NCBI RefSeq assembly: GCF_027938815.1
Contig: NZ_CP115913.1
Coordinates: 4,250,001-4,314,000 of the forward strand
Origin: Oceanirhabdus sp. W0125-5
Lineage (GTDB): Bacteria; Bacillota; Clostridia; Clostridiales; Clostridiaceae
Reading direction: 5' to 3'
Length of the DNA: 64,000 nt
Position 1 is the first letter of the stretch; each line of letters opens with the position of its first letter. A program made the position numbers and the translations under genes. Shown here one piece after another: positions 47,123-56,648 of this stretch. The notes beneath the pieces were generated by a model. The model saw only the letters and a list, made by a program, of their open reading frames with translations, was not told the DNA's origin and ran no database searches.

Positions 47123-48484
47123 CTATAGATAGTCAGAATAGTTTTTTATTCCGGCTGTTATGAATTTCTTATTATTGTTTATCTCATTTTCTGTTCTAGT
47201 AAGTTCTCCTATTATTTCATCCTTCTCTTCATCATATCCAGTTTCTTTAAAAACATATAGGTCTTTAGTCTTTATCTCCTTATTCTCCATCCCTAGAACC
47301 TCTGTTATCTGTACAACCTTCCTTGTTCCATCTCTTAACTTGTTAAGGTGAATAATAATGTCTATAGAAGATGCTATTTGTCTTTTAATTGATTCAAGTG
47401 GGAGTTCCATTCCAGCCATTAATGCCATTGTTTCTAATCTTAGAAGCATATCCTCACTTGAATTGGCATGTCCCGTTGATAATGAACCATCATGTCCTGT
47501 GTTCATAGCTTGAAGCATATCCAATGCTTCTCCCCCTCTTATCTCACCCACAATTATTCTATTTGGTCGCATTCTAAGGGATGTCTTTACCAAGTCTCTG
47601 ATATCAATCTGTCCTTTACTCTCAAGGTTTGCAGGTCTTGTTTCCAATCTCACCATATTTTCAACTTGAGTAAATTTCAGTTCTGCAGAGTCTTCTATTG
47701 TAATTATCCTCTCATCCTTAGGAATATACATGCTCAATGCATTCAAGAATGTTGTTTTCCCAGAGCCTGTTCCTCCTGAAACTATTATGTTGTATCTGCT
47801 CTTTACCATTATCTTCAACAGTTCTGCTGCTCTTTCTGATATAGTTCCAAAGTTCTGAAGTTCTTCCATTGTGTAAGGCTTTTCTGGGAATTTTCTTATT
47901 GTTACTGCTGTTCCATCTAGAGAGATTGTATCCAGTACAACGTTAACCCTTGAGCCATCTGGAAGTCTTGCATCAACAATTGGATTACTTTCATCAACTT
48001 TCCTGTTTATAGGGGAAACTATCTTGTCTATTACATTTCTCAATTCTTCTCCAGATGAGAATTGCAGTTCTTTCCCACGCTTATCTTTCGCTCTTTGAAT
48101 CTTTCTATTCTTCTCTATGTATATACTCTTAGGTCCGTTTATCATTATCTCTGTAACTTCTTTATCTTTCAGCAATGGTTCAATTATCCCGAATCCGAAG
48201 ATACTATTTATAAGGAGATCGTATATTTCATATTTATCATGTATGCTCAGTATTTCATTACGGAATTCATTGTTTATCTCTTCTTCTATCCACTTTATAG
48301 CTGAGTTTTCTATCTTCTCTTTTGCAGATTCAATATTGAATATATCAATATCCCTTGAATCGCTAATTTTATTCTTAACGGCATTCATTATCTGCATCTT
48401 CACTTCTTTGTTTCCAATACTTTCACTCTTTTTATTTCCAGATGCTTTGTCCTGAATGGATTTTATATATTTCTCTACACTCAT
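47123..48484 (-). CDS. tadA: TadA/CpaF secretion ATPase
   Basis: 453 residues of the GspE type. Walker A IVSGGTGSGKTTFLNAL, Asp box ITIEDSAELKF, Walker B with RPNRIIVGEIRGGEALDML, and His box TGHDGSLSTGHANSSEDML are all intact, so it is probably an active hexameric pilus motor. It follows tadZ by two bases. Confidence 0.94.
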   Translation of the reverse strand: MSVEKYIKSIQDKASGNKKSESIGNKEVKMQIMNAVKNKISDSRDIDIFNIESAKEKIENSAIKWIEEEINNEFRNEILSIHDKYEIYDLLINSIFGFGIIEPLLKDKEVTEIMINGPKSIYIEKNRKIQRAKDKRGKELQFSSGEELRNVIDKIVSPINRKVDESNPIVDARLPDGSRVNVVLDTISLDGTAVTIRKFPEKPYTMEELQNFGTISERAAELLKIMVKSRYNIIVSGGTGSGKTTFLNALSMYIPKDERIITIEDSAELKFTQVENMVRLETRPANLESKGQIDIRDLVKTSLRMRPNRIIVGEIRGGEALDMLQAMNTGHDGSLSTGHANSSEDMLLRLETMALMAGMELPLESIKRQIASSIDIIIHLNKLRDGTRKVVQITEVLGMENKEIKTKDLYVFKETGYDEEKDEIIGELTRTENEINNNKKFITAGIKNYSDYL

Positions 48485-48486
48485 AG

Positions 48487-49665
48487 CTAACTATACCTCT
48501 TCCAACTTCTCATCTCTCTCTTATCAAATAAAGGTAAAATCTCATTTGAGATTCCTTTTATATTCTTATTCACTCCATTAATTGATAAGGCTATTGGTAC
48601 TCCATGGTTATCTGAATATTGTATATGATTACTGAAAGGAATAATTCCAGCCCAAGGCAAATTCAGTTCCATTGACAGCTGTTTACATGAGAATGCAGCT
48701 TTTCTGTTATATTTGTTTATCACCAGCTTACATTTATGAGATATCTGTATATGGTCCAATATCTCCTTAAACTTTATGAGTTTCCACCCTACTCCAATAT
48801 CAGAAGAAGCACAGAGCAATATTTCATCAGATAGTTCTGCTACTGCAATATTCTTTTCATTCAGTTCATCTGATGTATCTATGATTATAAGGTCATATCC
48901 TAAAACTTGAGCTGCTTCAATAAGACACTCTACAGCTTTTCCATCCACCTTTTCGCTTTTTAGTGGAGAATCACTGTATATGACATCCATATGTGCTTCC
49001 TTCATCTCAAATCTATGGATATTCTCCTTAAGTTTTTCTTTAATTATCTTAGTTACGCTTCTTTCGTCCTCTCTCTCAATCTCGGATACAACTGAATCAA
49101 TGCCTCTATTATCCGCTTTTATCTTCAACTTTACAGGTATGCTGCTGAAGGTTGAAAAATCAATTAACAGAACCTTTTTTCCTTTCTTTGCAATATGAAT
49201 TCCAGCGTTTATTGCTATAGTGGATTTCCCTGTTCCTCCTGCAGCTGACATTACACTTACAACTTTTCCTTTGCCATTTTTAATCTTTTTCTTATTCTCA
49301 GAAGCTTTGTTTCTTACTAAAGGATTTTTCCCTAGTATCTTCATAGATAAGGAATTTATTGGAGAGTGTCTGTAATGAAGTTCTATCCCTTCCATCATTG
49401 ACATGCCACCGTATTTATGATTCAGTTTATCTACAAGAAGTATACACTTTCCACTTATACTATGAAGCCACTTTAATTGTTCAAAATCACTAACATACTC
49501 TTCATCAATGACCAGGTAACTGAACTTTACTTCTTTAAGCTCTGAGAGATTTTTTAAGTAATGAATATTGTACTCATATATATTCCACTCATTAAATTTT
49601 TCTTTTATCCCATCATATATTTTTTCATCTTTATCCAATATTATTAGATTTTGCTTTGTATCCAT
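48487..49665 (-). CDS. tadZ: TadZ/CpaE-like MinD-family ATPase
   Basis: About 392 residues from the ATG at 49665, eight bases after AGGAG. An N-terminal atypical receiver-like domain (to about 110) is followed by a MinD/ParA fold with deviant Walker A VMSAAGGTGKSTIAINAG and the Asp in LLIDFSTF and LIIIDTSDEL. TadZ proteins place the Tad machine at its site in the cell. Confidence 0.85.
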   Translation of the reverse strand: MDTKQNLIILDKDEKIYDGIKEKFNEWNIYEYNIHYLKNLSELKEVKFSYLVIDEEYVSDFEQLKWLHSISGKCILLVDKLNHKYGGMSMMEGIELHYRHSPINSLSMKILGKNPLVRNKASENKKKIKNGKGKVVSVMSAAGGTGKSTIAINAGIHIAKKGKKVLLIDFSTFSSIPVKLKIKADNRGIDSVVSEIEREDERSVTKIIKEKLKENIHRFEMKEAHMDVIYSDSPLKSEKVDGKAVECLIEAAQVLGYDLIIIDTSDELNEKNIAVAELSDEILLCASSDIGVGWKLIKFKEILDHIQISHKCKLVINKYNRKAAFSCKQLSMELNLPWAGIIPFSNHIQYSDNHGVPIALSINGVNKNIKGISNEILPLFDKREMRSWKRYS

Positions 49666-49676
49666 CTCCCACACTC

Positions 49677-50588
49677 CTATCTCAGTAGATTAAGCAATTT
49701 TTCCTTTTGATCGGTGGTTATTTCACTAGCCTCAATAATCTTTATAATCATCTGTATATCCCTCTCCCCTTCAAGAGCTTTTAACAATTTCTCTTTTGTG
49801 TAAGGAGTAACTTCTTTACTTTTAATATACCTCTCAAGATTTTTCAGCATCTGATCAAAAGTCTCAGGTGGTCTTGCAGCATACGAAAGGATATGTACAG
49901 GCTTCACATTCTGAGTTCTACCCTTTAATGGATTAAGTGCCAAGTCCAAGATTCCATTTCTATTTCCTACTGTTAGCTGTACAGCCTCCTCTGGAGTTGC
50001 AAGTAATAGAACTCTCTGCTCTCTATTTACTTTTCCATCAACATCAACATCTATATTCTGAATATCAAAGATCTCCATATGCTGAAGAAGTATTCTAGAA
50101 TACAACCCCCCTGTACTCTCATCTATTGATGTGTATATTACATCTACAAAATCCTCTTTTTTTAATGAATAGTTCAAGCCGCCAATACCGTCTACCTTTA
50201 TTCCAACAACTCTCATACCTTCTGGAATGAAATAAGAGTCATTTACTTTCCCCTCGCTGTTCAAAGCTAAGGTTTTTCTCTGTCCATAAACTAATATGTT
50301 AGGTTTCTTTTCTATGGGTTGTCCATCTTCTAATCTCACACTTGCTATTGCTCCAATAACCTCTTCCTTTTTAGTGATAACTTTAGGATAAAGTTTCATT
50401 ACATCTTTGTTAACTTTGATCTCTTTTACATTCTTCTCTGTTATCTTTGATCCACTTTCAATATTCCCATTTGCAACTATTATTGCCATCTCACCCTTTT
50501 TATCTTTAAGATAATTCAGTGTCAAAACTGAAGCCATGATAGCAACAACTACTGCAACCAAAACTCTTATAGTAATATTTTTGTACAT
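49677..50588 (-). CDS. cpaB: CpaB/RcpC pilus assembly protein
   Basis: 303 residues: N-terminal membrane helix (VLVAVVVAIMASVLTLNYL), SAF domain (IIVANGNIESGSKITEKNVK) and a CpaB/RcpC core (EGMRVVGIKVDGIGGLNY, EDFVDVIYT). The C-terminal about 60 residues are charged helices with no known domain. It is anchored outside the membrane. It stands between TadE and TadZ. Confidence 0.88.
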   Translation of the reverse strand: MYKNITIRVLVAVVVAIMASVLTLNYLKDKKGEMAIIVANGNIESGSKITEKNVKEIKVNKDVMKLYPKVITKKEEVIGAIASVRLEDGQPIEKKPNILVYGQRKTLALNSEGKVNDSYFIPEGMRVVGIKVDGIGGLNYSLKKEDFVDVIYTSIDESTGGLYSRILLQHMEIFDIQNIDVDVDGKVNREQRVLLLATPEEAVQLTVGNRNGILDLALNPLKGRTQNVKPVHILSYAARPPETFDQMLKNLERYIKSKEVTPYTKEKLLKALEGERDIQMIIKIIEASEITTDQKEKLLNLLR

Positions 50589-50614
50589 TCATTCACCCCT
50601 AAATCCAATAAACT

Positions 50615-51034
50615 TTATTCAATCATATATACTGATTCATAATGAATTGGAATCTTTAATTTATCTTTGAATATGTCCCCTAAAAAAGGCAAGATAAGCT
50701 TAAAATCATAGGTAACATTCACCTTGATTAAGTCCTCCTCAACATTTATGTCTACATCTCTCTCCTTACCAGTCATTCCATTTGTTAAAAAAGTTAAAGC
50801 TGTAGATTCTATCTTTTCCATCTTCTCTTCTACAGTGTAAGTAGAATCATTCATAACCTCTGCTCCTACTCTTGCAGCCTGACTTGATGATAATACTACT
50901 AACATCTTCACGTAGATCATTACTCCCAAAGTTAGCACTCCAAAAATCACAAATAACACTAGTGGAAGTACCACTACAAACTCTGAAAGACTTTGTCCTC
51001 TCTCATCTTTGATTAATTTTTTTACTATATTCAT
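50615..51034 (-). CDS. tadE: TadE-like pseudopilin
   Basis: About 139 residues, starting MNIVKKLIKDERGQSLSEFV. It has a prepilin-like leader very similar to that of the Flp pilin (K-D-E-R-G-Q-x-L-S-E), then a hydrophobic helix and a soluble domain. Both are likely cut by the adjacent prepilin peptidase. An in-frame start lies 18 bases upstream. Confidence 0.85.
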   Translation of the reverse strand: MNIVKKLIKDERGQSLSEFVVVLPLVLFVIFGVLTLGVMIYVKMLVVLSSSQAARVGAEVMNDSTYTVEEKMEKIESTALTFLTNGMTGKERDVDINVEEDLIKVNVTYDFKLILPFLGDIFKDKLKIPIHYESVYMIE

Positions 51035-51095
51035 TTTCCTCATCCATATCATTTTTTTTGAATCAATTACTTTTTAAACATTACCTTAGCCCCAT

Positions 51096-51602
51096 TTAGA
51101 TTAATGTTAATATTGTCCCTATTGCAATTGGAATTGAATATGGTATTCCTCTTTCATCTTCCTCAGGGTTTTCCATCTCATATGTCATTTCCTTAAAAGA
51201 ATTCATTAAAAACACCTTTAGAAAATAGATTTTATAATGTTCAATCAGGTTCTTGATTCTCTTCCCCTTTATGATCATAACCACACCATAAAGTGCTCCT
51301 ACTATGATCGTATATATAATGCAAGTTATAACCATCCTGCTCCCTATAAAGGTTCCAACTGTCATTAACAGTTTTACATCTCCTCCACCTATCCACCCTA
51401 AGGCGAATGGAATTAAAAAAAACAGGAATACTATCATTACTGCACCAAGAGAATCAAACCCTCCTCTTATTCCATTCTCAAAAGAAGAAAATGCAATTCC
51501 AATAATAATAAATGGAGCCAGCAATTTGTTTGGTATTGTTCTTTTGCTAATATCCTTTATTACACTGAATATTAGCAAAATTGAAAGTATGATAATATTC
51601 AT
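51096..51602 (-). CDS. tadV: TadV/CpaA prepilin peptidase
   Basis: 168 residues, A24 aspartic protease with D in LIFSVIKDISKRTIPN and the G-x-G-D active motif in GWIGGGDVKLLMTVG, plus several membrane helices. It cleaves Flp and TadE leaders. It overlaps the end region of the flp gene by spacing of only four bases. Confidence 0.92.
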   Translation of the reverse strand: MNIIILSILLIFSVIKDISKRTIPNKLLAPFIIIGIAFSSFENGIRGGFDSLGAVMIVFLFFLIPFALGWIGGGDVKLLMTVGTFIGSRMVITCIIYTIIVGALYGVVMIIKGKRIKNLIEHYKIYFLKVFLMNSFKEMTYEMENPEEDERGIPYSIPIAIGTILTLI

Positions 51603-51606
51603 CTTT

Positions 51607-51771
51607 CTAAATACTTAATGCATTTGCTATTTTAGTGAACAAAGCAACAATTTTGTCTTTAAGCAAAGTAACCACTGCTATAACCCCTAAAAGAATAATT
51701 CCCAATAGTAATGCATACTCACTTAATGCTTGTCCTCTCTCATCTTTAATTAAACTTTTTAAAAATTTCAT
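51607..51771 (-). CDS. flp: Flp-family type IVb pilin
   Basis: 54 residues: leader MKFLKSLIKDERG, cleavage after Gly, then QALSEYALLLGIILLG with the conserved Glu5 and Tyr6, and a short tail ALFTKIANALSI. This is the typical length of an Flp pilin. It is the first gene of the Tad operon, 46 bases after a good -10. It is too short for routine gene finders and easy to miss. Confidence 0.92.
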   Translation of the reverse strand: MKFLKSLIKDERGQALSEYALLLGIILLGVIAVVTLLKDKIVALFTKIANALSI

Positions 51772-51816
51772 AAAAAACACCCTTCCTTTTCATATTTTTT
51801 TACATTTGCCTCATTA

Positions 51817-51846
51817 ATTGTAAACCATCAAAAAACATGTTGTCAA
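51817..51846 (-). promoter_or_regulatory. Promoter of the Tad-toxin operon
   Basis: Perfect -35 TTGACA (51846-51841) and -10 TACAAT (51822-51817) separated by 18 bases on the minus strand. Confidence 0.7.
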
Positions 51847-51852
51847 TACACA

Positions 51853-52193
51853 TTTTTACATTAAATGACACTTTTACATTTTACAGTTTTAATAGTATGT
51901 AATAATATTAAAACTATAATGAACACTTTGTCTTTTTTAGTATTCTTTTTCAACATTTTTTCTAATATTTAGTAATTAATATGTATTTTTTTGTCATTAT
52001 AATTTATATATTATAACTCATAGAAAGTTTTGTTTCATTGTGAAGATTTTATGTTTTTTTTGCTTCATTTTATTTTTTACATTTTAATTATTTCGATTCC
52101 AAAAACATTCTTTATTTGATATTCTTATGGATGATTATAAATACTAGTGATATAATCAATAAGGGTTGTTTTCATTTTTTTACATTTTAATTA
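51853..52193. promoter_or_regulatory. Direct repeats upstream of the Tad operon
   Basis: TTTTTACATT at 51853-51862, TTTTACATTTTACA at 51872-51885, TTTTTTACATTTTAATTA at 52073-52090 and TTTTTTTACATTTTAATTAG near 52174-52193. They occur in the otherwise gene-free 51772-52312. A binding site for a regulator is possible. Confidence 0.4.
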
Positions 52194-52312
52194 GTAAATA
52201 TCTCATCCTAAATAGATTTTACTGGTTTTAAACACCACTAGCTACATTTAATTACATTATTGTAATTAAATCCTTATTTATAATGCATTCTGATTGATTC
52301 TCTAACAAAAAA

Positions 52313-52340
52313 ACACCAGCTAAATTACATTAGCTGGTGT
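52313..52340 (-). terminator. Terminator of the riboflavin operon
   Basis: ACACCAGCTAA / TTAGCTGGTGT hairpin followed on the minus strand by a T run (TTTTTTTGTTAG). Confidence 0.85.
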
Positions 52341-52363
52341 ATATTATTCTTCTAGTAAGCCTC

Positions 52364-52828
52364 TTACTGAATTTCCTTTATCAAATTACTCATCTCTATT
52401 GCTGCCATAGCAACTTCAGCACCTTTATTTCCTGCTTTCGTTCCTGCTCTTTCAATTGCTTGCTCAATATTTTCAGTTGTTAATACCCCAAACATAACAG
52501 GTATTCCACTTTCAAGTGAAACTGATGCAATTCCTTTTGACACTTCATTGCAAACATAATCATAATGTGTAGTTGCTCCTCTTATAACTGCCCCTAAACA
52601 TATTACATTATCATACTTCCCACTATCAGCAAGTTTCTTTGCTATCAAAGGAATCTCATAAGCTCCTGGAACCCATACTAAATCAATATCTTCATCATTA
52701 CAACCATGTCTTACAAGAGTATCATTTGCTCCCTCAATTAATTTCCCTACAATAAACTCATTAAATCTAGATGCAATAATCGCAACCTTCATTCCTTCAG
52801 CAAGTAATTTTCCACCTATTATTTTCAT
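52364..52828 (-). CDS. ribH: 6,7-dimethyl-8-ribityllumazine synthase
   Basis: 154 residues from the ATG at 52828 behind AAGGAG. Motifs: [37 protein letters not shown] and the catalytic-region [15 protein letters not shown]. It makes lumazine from the RibA/RibB-derived precursors. It is the last gene of the ribD-ribE-ribBA-ribH operon, as in Bacillus. Confidence 0.96.
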   Translation of the reverse strand: MKIIGGKLLAEGMKVAIIASRFNEFIVGKLIEGANDTLVRHGCNDEDIDLVWVPGAYEIPLIAKKLADSGKYDNVICLGAVIRGATTHYDYVCNEVSKGIASVSLESGIPVMFGVLTTENIEQAIERAGTKAGNKGAEVAMAAIEMSNLIKEIQ

Positions 52829-52973
52829 CCCTAACAACTCCTTAAAATCTATTTTTATAATTATTTCATTTTTATTTATTATTTAATCTATCAATCAAAG
52901 ATATTCTGAAGCATGAAGAATATCCTCAATATTTCTTCTCTATTCTTTCTTCTTTATTCTTTGTATTTATTCT

Positions 52974-54194
52974 TTATTCTTTTTTCTTTTTTCTTTCTAA
53001 TTCCAAGATGTGCCCCATTTTTTCTTTCTTTGTTGATAGATATCTAAGATTTTCACATGTATGCTCAACCTCTATTGATACTCTTTCTGTAATTTCCAGT
53101 CCAAATGCTTTAAGTCCACTTATCTTTTTAGGGTTATTTGTCAGAAGTCTAATTTTTCTTAAGCCTAATTCACTTAATATTTGAGCTCCTATTCCATATT
53201 CTCTAAGATCCTCATCAAAACCTAAATTAATATTTGCTTCAACTGTATCCTGTCCTTGATCTTGAAGTTCATAAGCTTTTATCTTATTTATTAATCCTAT
53301 TCCTCTACCTTCTTGTCTTAAGTAAAGGAGAACTCCTTTCCCTTCTCTGTTGATCATATCTAGGGCGTTATCTAATTGGTCACCGCAATCGCATCTTAAA
53401 GAGCCAAAGGCATCACCTGTCAAACACTCTGAATGAACTCTCACAATAGTACTCTCATTTTCATCTATTTCACCTTTTACTAAAGCAACATGATGTTCTC
53501 CATTTATTTTATTGATAAATCCTACCATCTTAAACTCGCCATGTTTTGTTGGCATCTTTGCTTCTGCAACTCGTTCAACTAAACATTCATTTTGTCTTCT
53601 ATACTTTATTAAATCTTCAATTGTAATTATTTTAAGATTATGTTCTTTTCCAAATGAAATGAGGTCATCGCGTCTTCTCATCTCTCCGTTTTCACCTATT
53701 ATTTCACAGATTACTCCCACTTCTTTTAATCCAGCAAGTCTGCATAAATCTATAGAAGCTTCTGTGTGTCCAGCTCTCTTTAATACTCCGCCTTTCTTTC
53801 CTATCAGTGGAAATATATGTCCTGGTCTTGTAAAAGATTTTTCATTCAATGATTCTTCACATAAATCCTTAATGGTCATACTTCTTTCTGAAGCAGATAT
53901 ACCTGTTGTTGCTTTTACACTATCTATTGAAACCGTAAATGCAGTACGCTTTGGATCACTATTTTCAAATACCATAGGTGGAAGTTCAGCCTTTTCAGCT
54001 ATTTCCTGGGTAATAGGAGTACAAATTAACCCTCCACCTTGTTTAATCATAAAATTGATATGTTCTGGAGTTACAACTTCACCAGCCATAACAAGATCCC
54101 CTTCATTCTCTCTATCCTCATCATCAACCACTATAACCATTTTCCCATTTCTGATATCTTCAATTGCTTCTTCAATTCTATCAAACATCATCAT
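52974..54194 (-). CDS. ribBA: Bifunctional DHBP synthase / GTP cyclohydrolase II
   Basis: 406 residues. The N-terminal half is RibB ([48 protein letters not shown]), and the C-terminal half RibA ([50 protein letters not shown]). Zinc cysteines are intact. Fusion of both is usual in Firmicutes. Confidence 0.96.
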   Translation of the reverse strand: MMMFDRIEEAIEDIRNGKMVIVVDDEDRENEGDLVMAGEVVTPEHINFMIKQGGGLICTPITQEIAEKAELPPMVFENSDPKRTAFTVSIDSVKATTGISASERSMTIKDLCEESLNEKSFTRPGHIFPLIGKKGGVLKRAGHTEASIDLCRLAGLKEVGVICEIIGENGEMRRRDDLISFGKEHNLKIITIEDLIKYRRQNECLVERVAEAKMPTKHGEFKMVGFINKINGEHHVALVKGEIDENESTIVRVHSECLTGDAFGSLRCDCGDQLDNALDMINREGKGVLLYLRQEGRGIGLINKIKAYELQDQGQDTVEANINLGFDEDLREYGIGAQILSELGLRKIRLLTNNPKKISGLKAFGLEITERVSIEVEHTCENLRYLSTKKEKMGHILELERKKKKE

Positions 54195-54203
54195 CTTCCT
54201 CCT

Positions 54204-54842
54204 TTACATAAATCCATTTTTTTTAAGAAAAGACATATCTATATTACTTTTATTTTGATTTCCTAAAATTCTTTCAACATATTTTCCGATAATATCAAAC
54301 TCTAAATTAACCCAGTCTCCACTGTTTTTCTTAGATATTATAGTATCCTCACTGGTTGTTGGAATTATTGATATGGTAAAGGTATTATTTCTAATTTCCA
54401 TAATAGTTAAACTAATACCATCAACCCCAATGGAGCCTTTATTAACAACCCTGCTAATATATTCAACAGGAAATTCTATTTCATATTTCACAGCATTTCC
54501 ATCTCTATATTTTCTCTTTACCTGTCCTACACAATCTATATGTCCTGTTATTATGTGACCACCTAATCTGTCACCCATACACAATGCTCTTTCAAGGTTT
54601 ACTGAATCCCCTTCTTTACACCATTTAAATGTAGAAGCTTTAACCGTTTCATTCATAACATCAGCAACAAAGTGTTTTTCTCCAAAAGAATTTATTGTTA
54701 AACAAACTCCATTTACACTTATACTGTCACCTTTCCGAGCACCCTTTAAAACTTCTTTACATTCCATTGTAAAAGACCTTTTATCTCCACTGTCTGATAT
54801 TTTTTTAATACTTCCAACTTCCTCGATAATTCCAGTGAACAT
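54204..54842 (-). CDS. ribE: Riboflavin synthase alpha chain
   Basis: 212 residues from the ATG at 54842, after AGGAGG. Two lumazine-binding repeats: MFTGIIEEVGSI with SISVNGVCLTINSF, and GHIITGHIDCVGQV with GSIGVDGISLTIMEI. It converts two lumazine molecules to riboflavin. It lies between ribD and ribBA. Confidence 0.95.
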   Translation of the reverse strand: MFTGIIEEVGSIKKISDSGDKRSFTMECKEVLKGARKGDSISVNGVCLTINSFGEKHFVADVMNETVKASTFKWCKEGDSVNLERALCMGDRLGGHIITGHIDCVGQVKRKYRDGNAVKYEIEFPVEYISRVVNKGSIGVDGISLTIMEIRNNTFTISIIPTTSEDTIISKKNSGDWVNLEFDIIGKYVERILGNQNKSNIDMSFLKKNGFM

Positions 54843-54969
54843 ACCACTCCTCCTAACATCTGAAAACAAATTGAGATTTCGAATGGTTCTATATTAAGAC
54901 CCAAACCTTATTTTATTGTTCTATAGTACAATTTTTTTCTGATTTAATCCTAGGATAAACCTAGGATTT

Positions 54970-55093
54970 AAACTACAATGTTTCATAATCTATGAAACGA
55001 GTAAAGCCTATTGTCTAAGAAACAATAAGATTAAAATTTCTCAGAGAGAAATGTCAATCATTCTCCATTCTCAATTATCAATTCTCCATTACA
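54970..55093. repeat. Triple-hairpin repeat between ribD and ribE
   Basis: Consecutive hairpins TGTTTCAT..ATGAAAC, ATTGTCTAAGAAACAAT and TTTCTCAGAGAGAAA, followed by ATTCTCCATTCTCAATT. It is 60-70 percent alike to 60382-60501, with stems kept. It fills most of the 312-base gap in the operon. Confidence 0.55.
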
Positions 55094-55154
55094 TCATTTT
55101 TTTGTATTTAATTCTTTAAATGTTTATTTCAACTCTCTAATTCTTTAGACAATA

Positions 55155-56261
55155 TTACTTTTTAACGTATCCTTCTACTAAAAAATCAGTTCCTATTTTC
55201 ACTATATTTATATCTTCAAGTTCTGTAGTTTCTATTAATTTTTCAAATCCATTTCCTTCAACAGATGTTTTTGAACTTGCACCTCCAATAATTTTAGGGG
55301 CAAAATACATCATTATTTTATTTACAACTCCCTGTTCAAATGCTGAGAAATGAATATTTCCTCCTCCTTCTATAAGCAGGCTGTCTATCCCCATCTCTCC
55401 TAATTTATTAATTAAAAACTTTAAATCTACTTTACCTTTATATAATGGAGTTTTAATTACTGTTGCTCCCATTTGTTTATATTTCTCAATCTTTTCACTT
55501 TCAATACACTCTCCTACTCCTAATATAACCTTATCTCCACTATCTATTAGAAGTTTACAATCTAAAGGTGTTCTTCCATTAGTATCTACTATCACCTTTA
55601 CAGGATCACATGGATTTTCCGATATGTTCCTAACTGTCAATGAAGGATCATCTTCAATAACAGTGTTCACACCCACCATAATAGCCATAACTCTATTTCT
55701 GATTGTATGAGCATGATGCCTTGATTCTTCACATGTAATCCACTTTGATTCACCAGTACATGTGCTTATTTTCCCATCAAGAGAAGAACCGCTCTTCATA
55801 ATGACGAAGACTTCTTTGTTCTTTATGTACCTTAAAAATATTTCATTTGACTTTCTAATTTCCTCTTCCATCATACCAACATGAACCTTAATTCCATGTT
55901 TTCTTAATATATCCACACCTTTTCCACTTACTTTATCATGAGGATCCAAGCATCCTACATAAACCTCACTAATACCATTTTCCATAATAGCCTCAGTACA
56001 AGGTGGAGTTTTTCCATAATGACAGCATGGCTCTAAAGTAACATACATTGTTGCCCCTTTAAGCATGTGACTATTTGAATTATCCTTTGCATTTTTAATT
56101 GCGTTCCTTTCAGCATGGTACTTTCCATACTTTTCATGATAACCTTCTCCTACAATGATTCCATCTTTTACTATGACAGCCCCAACTATAGGGTTTGGAT
56201 TAACATGCCCATATCCTTTTTTACTTAACTCTATTGCTCTTTTCATAAATTGGGTATCCAT
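55155..56261 (-). CDS. ribD: Bifunctional pyrimidine deaminase / reductase RibD
   Basis: 368 residues. The deaminase domain has YHAERNAIKNA and TLEPCCHYGKTPPCTEAI (zinc site), and the reductase domain has KSGSSLDGKISTCTGESKWI and SLLIEGGGNIHFSA. It is the first gene after the FMN riboswitch. Confidence 0.96.
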   Translation of the reverse strand: MDTQFMKRAIELSKKGYGHVNPNPIVGAVIVKDGIIVGEGYHEKYGKYHAERNAIKNAKDNSNSHMLKGATMYVTLEPCCHYGKTPPCTEAIMENGISEVYVGCLDPHDKVSGKGVDILRKHGIKVHVGMMEEEIRKSNEIFLRYIKNKEVFVIMKSGSSLDGKISTCTGESKWITCEESRHHAHTIRNRVMAIMVGVNTVIEDDPSLTVRNISENPCDPVKVIVDTNGRTPLDCKLLIDSGDKVILGVGECIESEKIEKYKQMGATVIKTPLYKGKVDLKFLINKLGEMGIDSLLIEGGGNIHFSAFEQGVVNKIMMYFAPKIIGGASSKTSVEGNGFEKLIETTELEDINIVKIGTDFLVEGYVKK

Positions 56262-56383
56262 ATTTTTTGTCCTCCATCAGAAGAAAGTGGTCTTCAGGAC
56301 AAATAAGAGAATTGTACAGTTTCAAACTGTAACTAAGAAGTGTATTTTAAACTAATATTATTCATCAGTTTAAATATAAGAAA

Positions 56384-56408
56384 GCCCTGGAGTAAAAAAC
56401 TCCAGGGC
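56384..56408 (-). terminator. Riboswitch expression-platform terminator
   Basis: GCCCTGGAGT / ACTCCAGGGC hairpin followed on the minus strand by TTTCTTA, between the aptamer and ribD; it would end transcription when FMN is bound. Confidence 0.8.
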
Positions 56409-56449
56409 ACTATATACGTAAATATAGAATATAAAAAAATATTCTAACT

Positions 56450-56565
56450 CTTATCCTTCTCTCATCCAGACTATACTGTCGGCTCTGGAATTACACCAGA
56501 TCATGCTGTTGCCAGCTCGCGGGCTTTACCGCCGGTAGGGAATTACACCCTGCCCTGAAGGTACT
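56450..56565 (-). ncRNA. FMN riboswitch (RFN element)
   Basis: Minus strand shows the conserved pieces in order: CAGGGCAGGGTG, AATTCCCTACCGGCGGTAAA, GCCCGCGAGC, GATCTGGTGTAATTCCAGAG, CCGACAGTATAGTCTGGATG, AGAGAAGG. A strong promoter lies just upstream. It controls ribD and the operon through the terminator. Confidence 0.96.
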
Positions 56566-56580
56566 ATTTAATTTAATTGA

Positions 56581-56609
56581 ATTCTAACACATGTTAAAAT
56601 TAGTGTCAA
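56581..56609 (-). promoter_or_regulatory. Promoter of the riboflavin operon
   Basis: TTGACA (56609-56604), 17 bases, TAGAAT (56586-56581) on the minus strand, about 20 bases ahead of the riboswitch. Confidence 0.75.
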
Positions 56610-56648
56610 CCCTAAGGTGGCTTAAAAATTACCACAACACTCTTTTAA

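Noticed and set aside
53512..54258. 248-codon open frame on the plus strand over ribBA
   Set aside because: It lies fully antisense to a certain ribBA gene and has no family features.
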